Under the pieces are notes generated by a model, which saw only the letters and a program-made list of their open reading frames with translations, was not told the DNA's origin and ran no database searches. From NCBI RefSeq assembly GCF_023073335.1, contig NZ_JADPJG010000032.1, positions 62,001 through 126,000 of the forward strand: a stretch of DNA of 64,000 nt, read 5' to 3'. Below are positions 54,376 through 62,204 of this stretch, piece after piece. This stretch comes from Bradyrhizobium sp. 21. GTDB taxonomy: Bacteria; Pseudomonadota; Alphaproteobacteria; Rhizobiales; Xanthobacteraceae. The position numbers and the translations under genes are program-made. Numbering within the stretch: position 1 is the stretch's first letter; every line of letters starts with the position of its first letter.

Positions 54376-55275
54376 ATGAGCGGACCGGTGATCGGCATCG
54401 ACCTCGGCGGCAGCAAGCTACGAATATGCACCGTATCGCCGTCCGGCGACTTCTGCGTCAAGTTCAGCGGAGCAACCAATCTGGAAACGTCGGGCGAGGA
54501 CCTCGCCCGAGTGATCAACGACGTCGTTGGTCAGCTGTCGCATCGGCCGGCTGCGATTGGCATCGCCGTGCCGGAACTTGTCGAAAACGGCAGGATCGTC
54601 GCCTCCGACGTCTTGCCAAAACTATCCGGATGGAGTCCCGCCGCATCGGTTGCCTCGAAATGCCCGATAGCCGTGCTGAACGACGCCGAAGCGGCACTAG
54701 TAGAAGTCGCGACCACTCTCCCACAAGGATCTACCGCGGCGATGGTGATGGTTGGCACCGGAATCGGCGTCGCTCTCCAGATCGAGGGACGTATTTATCG
54801 TGGAGCGCGAGGCTGGGCCGGCGAGCTCGGCAGCGTTCCGACGTCGCCAGAGGGACCGCTTGTCACGCTCGACAGCATCGCGGCCGGAGGGCCACTGCTT
54901 CGGGCACTCGGAATTGAAACCGTCAGCACTCCGTTCGGGCCCGATGTTGTTACCCAGTCCGACCGGATCAAGATCGAGCTCGCCGGTGGAGCACTCGGCT
55001 TCGGTCTGGCTGTGCTGATCAACGTGCTTAACCCGGACCGGATCATCCTGGGCGGGGGCACATTCCGCTTTCCAGGATACCTCGACGGCGCGCTCAAAGC
55101 CACGAAGAGTCGTACGCTCCCTCCGCTGTGGGACGCATGCGTTATTGAAATGGCGAACGAAAGTGAAGCACTCGTTGCGCGAGGGGCGGCCAGACAGGCA
55201 TACAGCCTTCTTCGACGCGGCTGCCTGCGACCTACAGCGACGCCACGTTTCACAAAATCGCGTACGGCACGATGA
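54376..55275 (+). CDS. ROK-family sugar kinase-like protein
   Basis: This 299-aa actin-fold kinase relative has the phosphate-1 motif GIDLGGSKLRI at the start, catalytic Asp in LNDAEAALVE, phosphate-2 GTGIGVAL and GARGWAGELGSV. The zinc-binding CxCGxxGCxE of typical ROK proteins is absent and the usual GH after AGELG is GS, so it is a divergent member. It has no N-terminal DNA-binding domain, so it is a kinase rather than a repressor. ATG 54376 directly precedes the fold. It is the first metabolic gene of the island and may supply a phosphosugar. The substrate is unknown. Confidence 0.82.
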   Translation: MSGPVIGIDLGGSKLRICTVSPSGDFCVKFSGATNLETSGEDLARVINDVVGQLSHRPAAIGIAVPELVENGRIVASDVLPKLSGWSPAASVASKCPIAVLNDAEAALVEVATTLPQGSTAAMVMVGTGIGVALQIEGRIYRGARGWAGELGSVPTSPEGPLVTLDSIAAGGPLLRALGIETVSTPFGPDVVTQSDRIKIELAGGALGFGLAVLINVLNPDRIILGGGTFRFPGYLDGALKATKSRTLPPLWDACVIEMANESEALVARGAARQAYSLLRRGCLRPTATPRFTKSRTAR

Positions 55276-55346
55276 CCGCCGGGGACCTTTCGTCGAAACA
55301 GGCTGGGCCAGCTCGCACGCAACTTGACGCGGCCACCTGCCGGCAG

Positions 55347-55375
55347 TTTACAACCGGTCGCATATCTATTATACT
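55347..55375 (+). promoter_or_regulatory. Strong sigma70-like promoter of the Ala/Glu-rich gene
   Basis: TTTACA (55347-55352), 17-bp spacer, TATACT (55370-55375). Both hexamers are 5 of 6 to consensus with optimal spacing, 48 bp before the ATG at 55423. Confidence 0.65.
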
Positions 55376-55422
55376 ACAACCTGTCGTTTCATCAAATCAT
55401 TCGCTCTCAATGGAGGCGTTCG

Positions 55423-55839
55423 ATGGCGAATAAGATCGGAATGAACGATTTGGCCGAACTCTACGCCAAGGCGGCCAAAGAGAGACACGAAAATCTCCAG
55501 ATGCTCGTTATCGAATCCGCGCAGCAGCTTAGCGCCGCCGAAGGCGCGGAAGCTTTCGTAGCCGAGGCAAAAACTTTCATCGACGGCGAGGTTGCCGTCG
55601 GAGAGGCTGCTGCGGTCGAGGCCGGCGAAGCTGCCGCCGCCGAAGCGTTGGCCATCGAGGCCGGCGACTTGAAGGCCGCCGAAACAGCGGGCGCTGAGGC
55701 GAGTGAATTTTCGTTTGCCGAGTCGGTCGCCATTGAGGCCGCAGAAGCCGTTGGAGCCGAAGCTGCCATCGCGGAAGCGACTTTTGCGGAGGCTTCGGAA
55801 GCGACTGAAGCGATCAGCTCTTTCCTCAAGAAAATCTAG
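55423..55839 (+). CDS. Alanine/glutamate-rich low-complexity protein
   Basis: This 138-aa protein has a good Shine-Dalgarno (GGAGG) and its own strong promoter. Residues 1-35 are ordinary (MANKIGMNDLAELYAKAAKE). Residues about 36-130 are an acidic Ala/Glu-dominated run of imperfect EA(A/G)xAxEA units, and the end is SSFLKKI. There are no Cys or Trp residues. It could form a long helix or remain disordered. Its place directly before an adenylating enzyme and phosphatase suggests a carrier, scaffold or peptide precursor, but no family is recognised. The opposite-strand ORF over it is a shadow. Confidence 0.75.
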   Translation: MANKIGMNDLAELYAKAAKERHENLQMLVIESAQQLSAAEGAEAFVAEAKTFIDGEVAVGEAAAVEAGEAAAAEALAIEAGDLKAAETAGAEASEFSFAESVAIEAAEAVGAEAAIAEATFAEASEATEAISSFLKKI

Positions 55840-55917
55840 ACTGCGCTGCATGATGGGTGGCCTCTCCCAGCCGAATTGCCGGAGCTGTGCCCGCCGGACT
55901 ACTCTCACGGTGCTTGA

Positions 55918-57264
55918 GTGAGCGACGGTCAATGCTCTTCTATTTCGAACTTTCGTGACGCGCTTTTGCGCGACACGTTTCGATGGTGTGTTGAGCACTC
56001 CGCATTCTACCGCAGGAGATTCTCAGCCATTTCCCAATTCGGCGGCCTCTGCGATCTGCAGCGGCTGCCGATCTTGCGTCGGGACGAGATTGTCGCCGAG
56101 CACTCCGACTTCCTTTGCGATGCCGGCCCACCTGCCTATGTGCAGTATACGACAGGCACAACCGGTACGTTCCTTCCACTCTTTCGCAGCTACGCGGAAG
56201 CAGCATTTATCAGTGAGTTCTACAATGCGCGTGCCATGGAGAATCCGGCGCTTACGCGCTCCAAGCGCCCGCTTCACTTGACGTTGACCAGCGCCTATCA
56301 TGGCGCAGGAACTCCGATTCCGGGCGTTGCGTATGTTCTTAGCGCAGGGGTGTATGATCGCACCCAGGCGGTTCAGGCAAGGAACCTGCTCGAGAGCACG
56401 TATCGGTTTCCTGGGGTTGAGGAACGTGTCTCCGCCATCGTCGGCGGCGATATTCTGATCCGCGCACTGACGGCCTTCCTGATGGACGAAGGCATCGATC
56501 CCTCGTGTTTCTCGGTCAAGACGCTGATATTGACGGGCGGATATACTTCGGCCCGCACTAAGTTGTTGCTCGGCGGCCTGTGGAACGCGACGGTGATTGA
56601 TCGCTACAGCTTGCCGGAGATATTCGGAGGCGCAGTCCAGGCCTATCCCGGCGGTCCCTGGGTCTTCGACGTGGAGACCATACCGGAATTGATAAATCCG
56701 GAGACGCTCGAGCCGGTCGCTGCGGGAATTGGTGTACTGGTGCTCACGAGCCTGTTCCCGTTTTCACAGATGATGCCGATGGTCCGATACTACACGGGCG
56801 ATCTCGCCGAGATCGTCGCGGGAACGAGCGCCAGCGACGATTTTGCGATGCGCCTGCTCGGCCGGGAGAGGCGGTCAGCAATCGAGACCAGGTGCGGCAC
56901 CGTGAGTCCGCTGGTGCTCTCCGCAGATCTGCACGATGTCCTTGAATCCCTTCCCGACGTCGCTGCGACGCCACGCTTCGCAGGCCTTGCATCGGACGCG
57001 GCGATGGAGTTTGCAGGCAAGCTCCATTATAGTTTGGATGTTCATAAGGATGGCCACGGCCTCATCGACAAGATCCGCATCGATGTCGGCCTGCGATATG
57101 CGCCCTGGCTCCACAAGGAACGCGCGGATCTCATTGCGACCCAGATCAGGGATACGCTTTACGGCAAATCGCCCCGGTTGCGCGCGAGAGTCCTGACCGA
57201 CGAGCTCGAATTCACCGTCAATCTCCTGCATGGCGATAGAGTCGCTCCTTTCTCAATGAAATAG
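55918..57264 (+). CDS. PaaK/CapK-like adenylate-forming enzyme
   Basis: This 448-aa protein resembles phenylacetate-CoA ligase/CapK-type adenylating enzymes: the ATP-binding loop is YTTGTTGTFLPLF, then VDRYSLPEIFGG-like IDRYSLPEIFGG, and VRYYTGDLAEIV with the ribose-binding Asp. The C-terminal small domain (about 340-440) is present. It activates a carboxylic acid as acyl-AMP, for transfer to CoA or another acceptor. GTG 55918 is the first possible start because a stop codon lies directly before it. It is followed 11 bp later by a histidine phosphatase. It may feed the minus-strand acyl cluster at 59-64 kb. Confidence 0.85.
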   Translation: MSDGQCSSISNFRDALLRDTFRWCVEHSAFYRRRFSAISQFGGLCDLQRLPILRRDEIVAEHSDFLCDAGPPAYVQYTTGTTGTFLPLFRSYAEAAFISEFYNARAMENPALTRSKRPLHLTLTSAYHGAGTPIPGVAYVLSAGVYDRTQAVQARNLLESTYRFPGVEERVSAIVGGDILIRALTAFLMDEGIDPSCFSVKTLILTGGYTSARTKLLLGGLWNATVIDRYSLPEIFGGAVQAYPGGPWVFDVETIPELINPETLEPVAAGIGVLVLTSLFPFSQMMPMVRYYTGDLAEIVAGTSASDDFAMRLLGRERRSAIETRCGTVSPLVLSADLHDVLESLPDVAATPRFAGLASDAAMEFAGKLHYSLDVHKDGHGLIDKIRIDVGLRYAPWLHKERADLIATQIRDTLYGKSPRLRARVLTDELEFTVNLLHGDRVAPFSMK

Positions 57265-57275
57265 GTCCACCCCTC

Positions 57276-57824
57276 ATGCCGCGGATGCATCTCATTCGAC
57301 ACGCCGGGTATGAGGGCTATTGCCCAAATCCGGCCCGCTACATCGGACGAACGGACCCCCCGCTATCTGCAGAAGGCCGCATGCAAGCTGTGCAACTCGG
57401 ACAATCCGTGCCTGAACTCCAGGACGTGCAGGTCTTCGCGAGTGCGGCACGGCGGGCCAGTGAGACCGCCGCGCTGGCGTTTCCCCGGGCCAACATCCGG
57501 ATGACCAGCAATGCAATGGAAATCGACTACGGAAGGATCGAAGGCCTTAGCGTGCTAGAAGCCGCGCGTCTCTATCCGGAATTGTGCTCGCCCGCTCCGG
57601 GGCGCAACAGCGTGCTGGATTTCAGATCCGTCGGCGGCGAAGCGATCAGCGATCTGTTCGTCCGCGTCAGGCAAGTGGCCGCCGACGCGGAGCTATTCGA
57701 CGAGGTGGTCCTTGTCAGCCACGCCATCTTTCTTTCAGCGATGCGCCACCATCTGCTCGGTGGCATGGCCACAGACATCGCGTTCGGCTTCTGCGCCCTG
57801 GTAACACTCGAACAGGGGGTGTGA
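57276..57824 (+). CDS. Histidine phosphatase (phosphoglycerate mutase-like) family protein
   Basis: This 182-aa branch-1 histidine phosphatase has the LIRHAGYEG motif (catalytic His, family RHG as RHA), a conserved Arg region in ASAARRASETAALAF, Glu in MEIDYGRIEG and the second catalytic His in LVSHAIF. The size fits alpha-ribazole-phosphatase/CobC-like enzymes. It lies 11 bp after the PaaK-like gene and is probably co-transcribed, so removal of phosphate from a pathway intermediate is inferred. No cobalamin genes are nearby. Confidence 0.85.
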   Translation: MPRMHLIRHAGYEGYCPNPARYIGRTDPPLSAEGRMQAVQLGQSVPELQDVQVFASAARRASETAALAFPRANIRMTSNAMEIDYGRIEGLSVLEAARLYPELCSPAPGRNSVLDFRSVGGEAISDLFVRVRQVAADAELFDEVVLVSHAIFLSAMRHHLLGGMATDIAFGFCALVTLEQGV

Positions 57825-57829
57825 ATGAC

Positions 57830-58048
57830 CTAGCGTACGCCAGCTGCGTCCATAATCGCCATAAAGTCGCTGTAGCCCAGGCTCATCCGGCGCAGTCTGC
57901 CAATTGCGATTACGCCCATCCCCATGCTGCCCGACCAATCCTCATGCCACCACGCTTCACGACAGAGGAGAGAGCGTGTGGTCCATTCCAGCCACGTTTC
58001 GTCGCAGGTTCCAGCCCCATTGAAGCAGCACATATGGTCCTGCGACAT
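57830..58048 (-). CDS. Small Cys/Trp-containing hypothetical protein (72 aa)
   Basis: This minus-strand ORF starts MSQDHMCCFNGAGTCDETW and ends YSDFMAIMDAAGVR. Its amino-acid balance (three Cys near the start, several Trp, few stops in codon-biased frame) looks genuine, and it fills an otherwise empty 305-bp gap, converging with the phosphatase gene. A TATACT hexamer lies upstream on the minus strand. No clear ribosome-binding site or family was identified. Confidence 0.5.
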   Translation of the reverse strand: MSQDHMCCFNGAGTCDETWLEWTTRSLLCREAWWHEDWSGSMGMGVIAIGRLRRMSLGYSDFMAIMDAAGVR

Positions 58049-58129
58049 AATTTCGTCAGAGATTTGGACGACGATTTTAAGTAGTATAAGTATGACAGGT
58101 GTAGTTTAGATCGAAAAGAGGCGGTGCCG

Positions 58130-58444
58130 ATGAGTAACCCTGACGCCGACGATGTGCAGCGAGTGGTTCAGGAACTTGACAGTCGCATCGACTGGGCACG
58201 AGGCCGATCCCTGGAGTTTGTCGCCGATCTTCTTGACATGGCGCGCTTGGAGCTCCTGTCCCACCAATACAGGATCGACGAGGACGAGCTTAGCAGCCTC
58301 TCATTCCTAATTGAGAGCCAGCAGATACAGCTAAACACCGAAATGAAAGGGAGACGGCGGAACGCAAGGGCTTCCATGAGGCGGCGAAGCAAGGCATCGC
58401 AGCCTTCTATCTATTCGCAAGCCGCTCGCAAAGATCGACAATGA
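58130..58444 (+). CDS. Hypothetical protein (104 aa), helical
   Basis: This 104-aa protein starts at ATG 58130 with AGAGG eight bases upstream; an in-frame GTG at 58124 is an alternative. Residues 5-65 are predicted helical (DDVQRVVQELDSRIDWARGR, ARLELLSHQYRIDEDELSSLS). The tail (70-104) is basic and Arg/Ser-rich. The 3' end overlaps the convergent XRE gene by 38 bp. No function is assigned; a small regulator or DNA-associated protein is possible. Confidence 0.6.
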   Translation: MSNPDADDVQRVVQELDSRIDWARGRSLEFVADLLDMARLELLSHQYRIDEDELSSLSFLIESQQIQLNTEMKGRRRNARASMRRRSKASQPSIYSQAARKDRQ

Positions 58445-58802
58445 GATTCTGATCCGACGCGTTCAACTTCGAGAACTGTTTGAGCAGTTTAATAGCCCGT
58501 GAACTCGTGATGAATTGCTGAACTCCCTGCGCATCGCCCGCGCGGCCGATTACAAAACTGTCAGGGCCATAGAGGCTCACCATGGGAATCCGAAGGGCCC
58601 CCGCAATATCCCGAAGCCTTCCGGCGCTCAGCCGGTTAGCGCCTTTCTCGTACTTCTGCAATTGTTGAAAGGTTATACCCAGCCGTCCCGCGAGTTCTTC
58701 CTGCGACAGTCCGCGAGAGAGCCGTTGCGCGCGAATCCGCTCCCCGATCTCGGCGTCGAACGGGGTACTCCGGCTTTTGGTAGGGCGAATAGCTGTCCGC
58801 AT
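58407..58802 (-). CDS. XRE-family (Cro/CI-type) transcriptional regulator
   Basis: This 131-aa protein has an N-terminal helix-turn-helix (about 15-75: IGERIRAQRLSRGLSQEELA, then RLGITFQQLQKYEKGANRLS) and a C-terminal helical extension (ITSSRAIKLLKQFSKLN, then LIVDLCERLANR) typical of alphaproteobacterial XRE regulators. A 5-bp-arm dyad (58853-58866) lies about 50 bp upstream, consistent with autoregulation. It lies downstream of and parallel to the acyl biosynthetic operon, so it is a candidate regulator of that operon or of island functions. Confidence 0.9.
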   Translation of the reverse strand: MRTAIRPTKSRSTPFDAEIGERIRAQRLSRGLSQEELAGRLGITFQQLQKYEKGANRLSAGRLRDIAGALRIPMVSLYGPDSFVIGRAGDAQGVQQFITSSRAIKLLKQFSKLNASDQNLIVDLCERLANR

Positions 58803-58852
58803 TGGCGCAATGACCCTGCCGGGCCTCTGAACGAATCATTTTGAGCAATAAA

Positions 58853-58866
58853 CAATAATCATATTG
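58853..58866. promoter_or_regulatory. AT-rich dyad upstream of XRE regulator
   Basis: CAATA-ATCA-TATTG in an AT-rich patch about 50 bp before the XRE start. The size and symmetry suit Cro/CI-type operators. Confidence 0.4.
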
Positions 58867-58952
58867 TGGCTTTTGGCCAAAGCACTTGCACGTGTGTGCC
58901 GTACTCTGTTCACAAGGCGGGTCGCCTCAACCCCTGAATTCGGGCCAGCCGT

Positions 58953-59699
58953 TCAGCTGGTAATTCCGCCGTCGACGACAATCGTCTGTCCGGTAATGAA
59001 TTGCGCGTTGTCGGACAATAAAAATCTCACGACCGGGGTGACGTCCTCGACCTTGCCAAGCCTTCCGAGAGGCGTGCGGCGTTCGATCTGAGTTCGCTGC
59101 GTAGGCGACAATGGCCGGGACATCTCGGTCGTAAGGTAGCCCGGAGCAATCGAATTGACGGTGATCAGTCTCCTTCCGACTTCGCGCGCCAGAGATCTGG
59201 TAGCGCCGTCCAGCCCAGCCTTCGTCGCAGAGTACGCGGCCAGTCCTGAATAGCCGCGAGAGCCAATGATGGAAGATATATTGATCAGCCTGCCTCCCGA
59301 CCGCTCGCGCAGTAGCGTGCGTAGCATGAGCCGCGCGAGGCGCAGTGCACCAACCAGGTTGACGCCGACAACCCTCTCGATCTCGATTGCTGGAAACGTC
59401 GCGAGCACACCTTCAACGGCTATGCCGGCGTTATTGATCAACGCGTAAGGCCGCGCGTCGGTTGTCCAATTGGTGAACTGCGCCACGGTGGAGGCTTCGG
59501 ACTCGGCGTCACCGATCTCGCATGCGAACCAGGCAAAACGTGCGGGAGTGAATCGCCGCTCCAGATCCTCCAACTCGCGCGAGCGTCGCCTGCTGCAAGT
59601 GCCAACGACATATCCGCACTCCAGTAGGTCCCGCACGATGCCTAATCCGAGACCGCGGCTCCCGCCGGTCACAAGGACCATCTTTCCGGATGTTTGCAT
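58953..59699 (-). CDS. FabG-like short-chain reductase
   Basis: This 248-aa SDR resembles 3-oxoacyl-ACP reductase: TGGSRGLGLG (cofactor loop), INNAGIAVEG, catalytic Ser in NISSIIGSRG and YSATKAGLDG, and a C-terminal TGQTIVVDGG. Its ATG directly abuts the stop of the AMP-ligase gene (no gap), making it the last gene of the operon. In this setting it probably reduces the beta-ketoacyl product of the KAS III on the carrier protein. Confidence 0.92.
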   Translation of the reverse strand: MQTSGKMVLVTGGSRGLGLGIVRDLLECGYVVGTCSRRRSRELEDLERRFTPARFAWFACEIGDAESEASTVAQFTNWTTDARPYALINNAGIAVEGVLATFPAIEIERVVGVNLVGALRLARLMLRTLLRERSGGRLINISSIIGSRGYSGLAAYSATKAGLDGATRSLAREVGRRLITVNSIAPGYLTTEMSRPLSPTQRTQIERRTPLGRLGKVEDVTPVVRFLLSDNAQFITGQTIVVDGGITS

Positions 59700-61013
59700 T
59701 CAACGCCTCTCCAGCTTCCCCGCCTCGGTCCTGTGCAGCGACTCCACTATCCGAAAGCGCCTCGGAATCTTGTACCGGTCGAATCGCGCGCCAAGAGCCG
59801 AAAGCGCGTTAGTTTTAAACGAGGTGGGATCGGTGTTCCCGTCCAGAACGACATCGGCGGCCACCACGAAGCCAGTCACCGGATTTGGCAATCCGTAGAC
59901 GATGACATCGACCACCCCGGGCATCGCCACTAAGCTGTGCTCAAGTTCTTCCGGACTGACCTTGGCTCCTCCCACGTTGATGATCGCGTCGGCGCGGCCC
60001 TCGAAGACGATCCTGTCGCCGTTCACCTTGACCTTGTCGCCGGTGGAGAAATATCCGTCTTGGTCGAACCGATCGCGATCGCCTCTTCCGTTGGCGTATC
60101 CTGTCATAAGGTGCTTGCTTCTGACACAGAGACACCCTTGTCGTATCGCAAGCTGGAATCCGAGGTCATCCCTGTGCAGCCACTCCGCCGGCAATCCGGC
60201 CAGGCCGTCCTCGACGTGAGCCAGCGGCCCAGTCTCGGTGCTCGCATACACGTGCTTCATCTTCGCGTGGGGAAACTTCTTCCTGAGCAGATCAAGTATG
60301 GCCTGATCAACGATCTCTCCTCCCAACGTGATATAGCGAATAGGCAAGGACGACGCTCTGTTGCCCATGGTCAGGAGAAAGTTCCGCCAAAAGCTCGGTG
60401 TTCCGCTGACCACGGTGGGCGGATATTCGAGAGCTAGCTTCGCCAGCCTCTCCATACCAGGAGACGCTAGGCCGCAAATCTCACCTCCGGCGGATGCAGC
60501 CGACAGCAAAACCTGAAGCCCGGCAAAGGACGCGCCATGAAAAGTCAGCAGAAACCGTTGTCCGACCAGCGAGGCCGTTCGTACCGCGGTCGATTCAATC
60601 ATTGAGCTCAGTGCATGGCGCGCCCATTTCGGAGGCCCTGTGGTACCAGAGGTCGGGATCAGCATCGATGGTTCCCGCGAGCCCGTCGCCCGGTCAGTCT
60701 GCATAATCGATCCGTCGGGCGCTACGAAAGCCTCCACGGCGAGCTCGCGGAGAGTCAGGTCGGAGGCTCGCTCGTTTCGCAGCAGCACGACCTCGCATCC
60801 CGCTGACAAGGCCGCGCCCAGGGACGTGGTTACCGCGCTCAAGTTTCTTCCATCGAGTGCAATCCGCCCAATTCCAGCCTCGATCAGCCGAGCAGCCAGT
60901 ACGTCGCTCCTCTCGATCAGCTCGAGCCTAGAATGCAGCGAACCGTCGACGTTCACCGCGAAGCCGCGCTGAAATAGCGCATGGCCTGTGTTCTGCTGAT
61001 TAGGCTTCGACAT
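59700..61013 (-). CDS. AMP-forming acyl ligase (ANL superfamily)
   Basis: This 437-aa adenylate-forming enzyme has the P-loop-like PTSGTTGPPKWA, VYASTETGPLAHV (A5-type), YFSTGDKV, the hinge FEGRADAIINVGGAKVSPEE and the C-terminal catalytic Lys in EAGKLERR. It is shorter at the N-terminus than typical acyl-CoA synthetases (about 500 aa or more), so the first subdomain is reduced. ATG 61013 lies inside the end of the carrier-protein gene (14-bp overlap). It most likely activates an acid and loads it on the co-encoded carrier protein. Confidence 0.9.
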   Translation of the reverse strand: MSKPNQQNTGHALFQRGFAVNVDGSLHSRLELIERSDVLAARLIEAGIGRIALDGRNLSAVTTSLGAALSAGCEVVLLRNERASDLTLRELAVEAFVAPDGSIMQTDRATGSREPSMLIPTSGTTGPPKWARHALSSMIESTAVRTASLVGQRFLLTFHGASFAGLQVLLSAASAGGEICGLASPGMERLAKLALEYPPTVVSGTPSFWRNFLLTMGNRASSLPIRYITLGGEIVDQAILDLLRKKFPHAKMKHVYASTETGPLAHVEDGLAGLPAEWLHRDDLGFQLAIRQGCLCVRSKHLMTGYANGRGDRDRFDQDGYFSTGDKVKVNGDRIVFEGRADAIINVGGAKVSPEELEHSLVAMPGVVDVIVYGLPNPVTGFVVAADVVLDGNTDPTSFKTNALSALGARFDRYKIPRRFRIVESLHRTEAGKLERR

Positions 61014-61248
61014 AAAAGCCCGCCAGTTCGCCCAGGCTGCTGAACTCCCGGAAGCCGCTCTTGAAAGGATCGATGCCTGTTTCGGCTTCAATCGCGATAA
61101 TGACAGTCGCAAGGTCGAGAGAATCCAGACCGAAATCACCAGCCATTAGATCCGTCGAGGCATCCAGTTCCGGCGGCCGAAGGCCCTTGGCGTGGACCAC
61201 ATCGATCACCGAGCGCTTGATGATGGTAACGACCGCATCAAACGTCAT
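61000..61248 (-). CDS. Acyl carrier protein
   Basis: This 82-aa four-helix carrier protein has the phosphopantetheine Ser in GDFGLDSLDLATVI. GGAGG six bases upstream supports ATG 61248, which overlaps the alpha/beta hydrolase stop by ATGA. A longer frame upstream lies inside the hydrolase gene and is not protein-like. It carries the acyl intermediate between ligase, dehydrogenase-like enzyme, ketosynthase and reductase of this operon. Confidence 0.93.
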   Translation of the reverse strand: MTFDAVVTIIKRSVIDVVHAKGLRPPELDASTDLMAGDFGLDSLDLATVIIAIEAETGIDPFKSGFREFSSLGELAGFYVEA

Positions 61249-62201
61249 GCCATTCCTCCGACACCAAGTTGATCCTCTTCCCGAAGTTCTGCCCGCCCCC
61301 GCAGCCACGCGAGAATCGGAACGACATGCTCTTCGGATCTTAGATGCGGGAAGTGACCACAATCGGCCAAGGTGATGCTTGCGCACAGTGGATTCATGGC
61401 TCTCATCTCCGTGATAGTCTCCGCCCTCACGAACCGCGATCGCTCTCCCCGCACTATCAATGCAGGACATTGCACGCGCGCCCATACTGCCCAGAGCTCA
61501 AGGTCGCACACCTCTCGCCCAATATATTGTTGCGCAATCCCGGCATCGAACGCCAGCCGGTACCCCCCATCGGACCAGCCATCGAGACTGTCCAAGGTGA
61601 ATTGCCGCCATTGTTCCGGCGAGAGGCGCCCGACCTCCCGAAAAGCGATCTTGAAGTAGGTCTCGGCGCGGCCGAGGTCGGTGAACTTGATCTCTGTGGC
61701 AAGCCTCTCGTTGAAGCCTACAAAGTTCTCTTTAGGAACGAACGCCCCAATATCGTTGAGAACGAGAGCCGCGATAGGGGATGGACTCTGTGCCGCTAGC
61801 GTCATGCCGACGATCCCTCCCAGCGAGGTGCCAAGAAAGGCGACTTTTTCGAGCCCAAGACGTGAAAGAAGGTTCACGATGCAGTTGATATGAAGGTCCA
61901 GACCGCCGGCCTGATACTGTGTCTTTGACGACAAACGATCGCTGGCCCCGACGCCGAGCAGGCTCACGCTCACTACTCGAAAGCTGTCCCTGGCCTTGAG
62001 AGCAAGATACCGGAAGTCACGATGATTTCGCGCCACGCCCGGGACGCAGATCAGAGTCGGCTTCCCGGCTGCCGGCTGCGGATCGGTATCCGTGTAGATG
62101 ATCGTCCGCAGGCCGTCGGGCGTCCAGCAGCGCAGGGAATACTCTGTATCCGGTTCGACAGCGCTATTCGCGCCCTTCTTCAACACGTTCGGCCTCGTCA
62201 C
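61245..62201 (-). CDS. Alpha/beta hydrolase
   Basis: This 318-aa alpha/beta-hydrolase-fold protein has the oxyanion region CVPGVARNHRDF, nucleophile elbow GTSLGGIVG, an acidic residue after VRGERSRFV and His in DCGHFPHL. It lies between the KAS III gene (3-bp gap) and the carrier-protein gene (4-bp overlap). A thioesterase or cyclising/offloading role for the carrier-bound product is inferred; simple ester hydrolysis is also possible. Confidence 0.9.
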   Translation of the reverse strand: MTRPNVLKKGANSAVEPDTEYSLRCWTPDGLRTIIYTDTDPQPAAGKPTLICVPGVARNHRDFRYLALKARDSFRVVSVSLLGVGASDRLSSKTQYQAGGLDLHINCIVNLLSRLGLEKVAFLGTSLGGIVGMTLAAQSPSPIAALVLNDIGAFVPKENFVGFNERLATEIKFTDLGRAETYFKIAFREVGRLSPEQWRQFTLDSLDGWSDGGYRLAFDAGIAQQYIGREVCDLELWAVWARVQCPALIVRGERSRFVRAETITEMRAMNPLCASITLADCGHFPHLRSEEHVVPILAWLRGRAELREEDQLGVGGMA

Positions 62202-62204
62202 GCC

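Noticed and set aside
55369..55998. 209-codon minus-strand ORF over the Ala/Glu-rich gene
   Set aside because: Mirror of a repetitive sequence (Arg/Phe/Gly/Leu repeats); the plus strand has promoter, ribosome-binding site and start.
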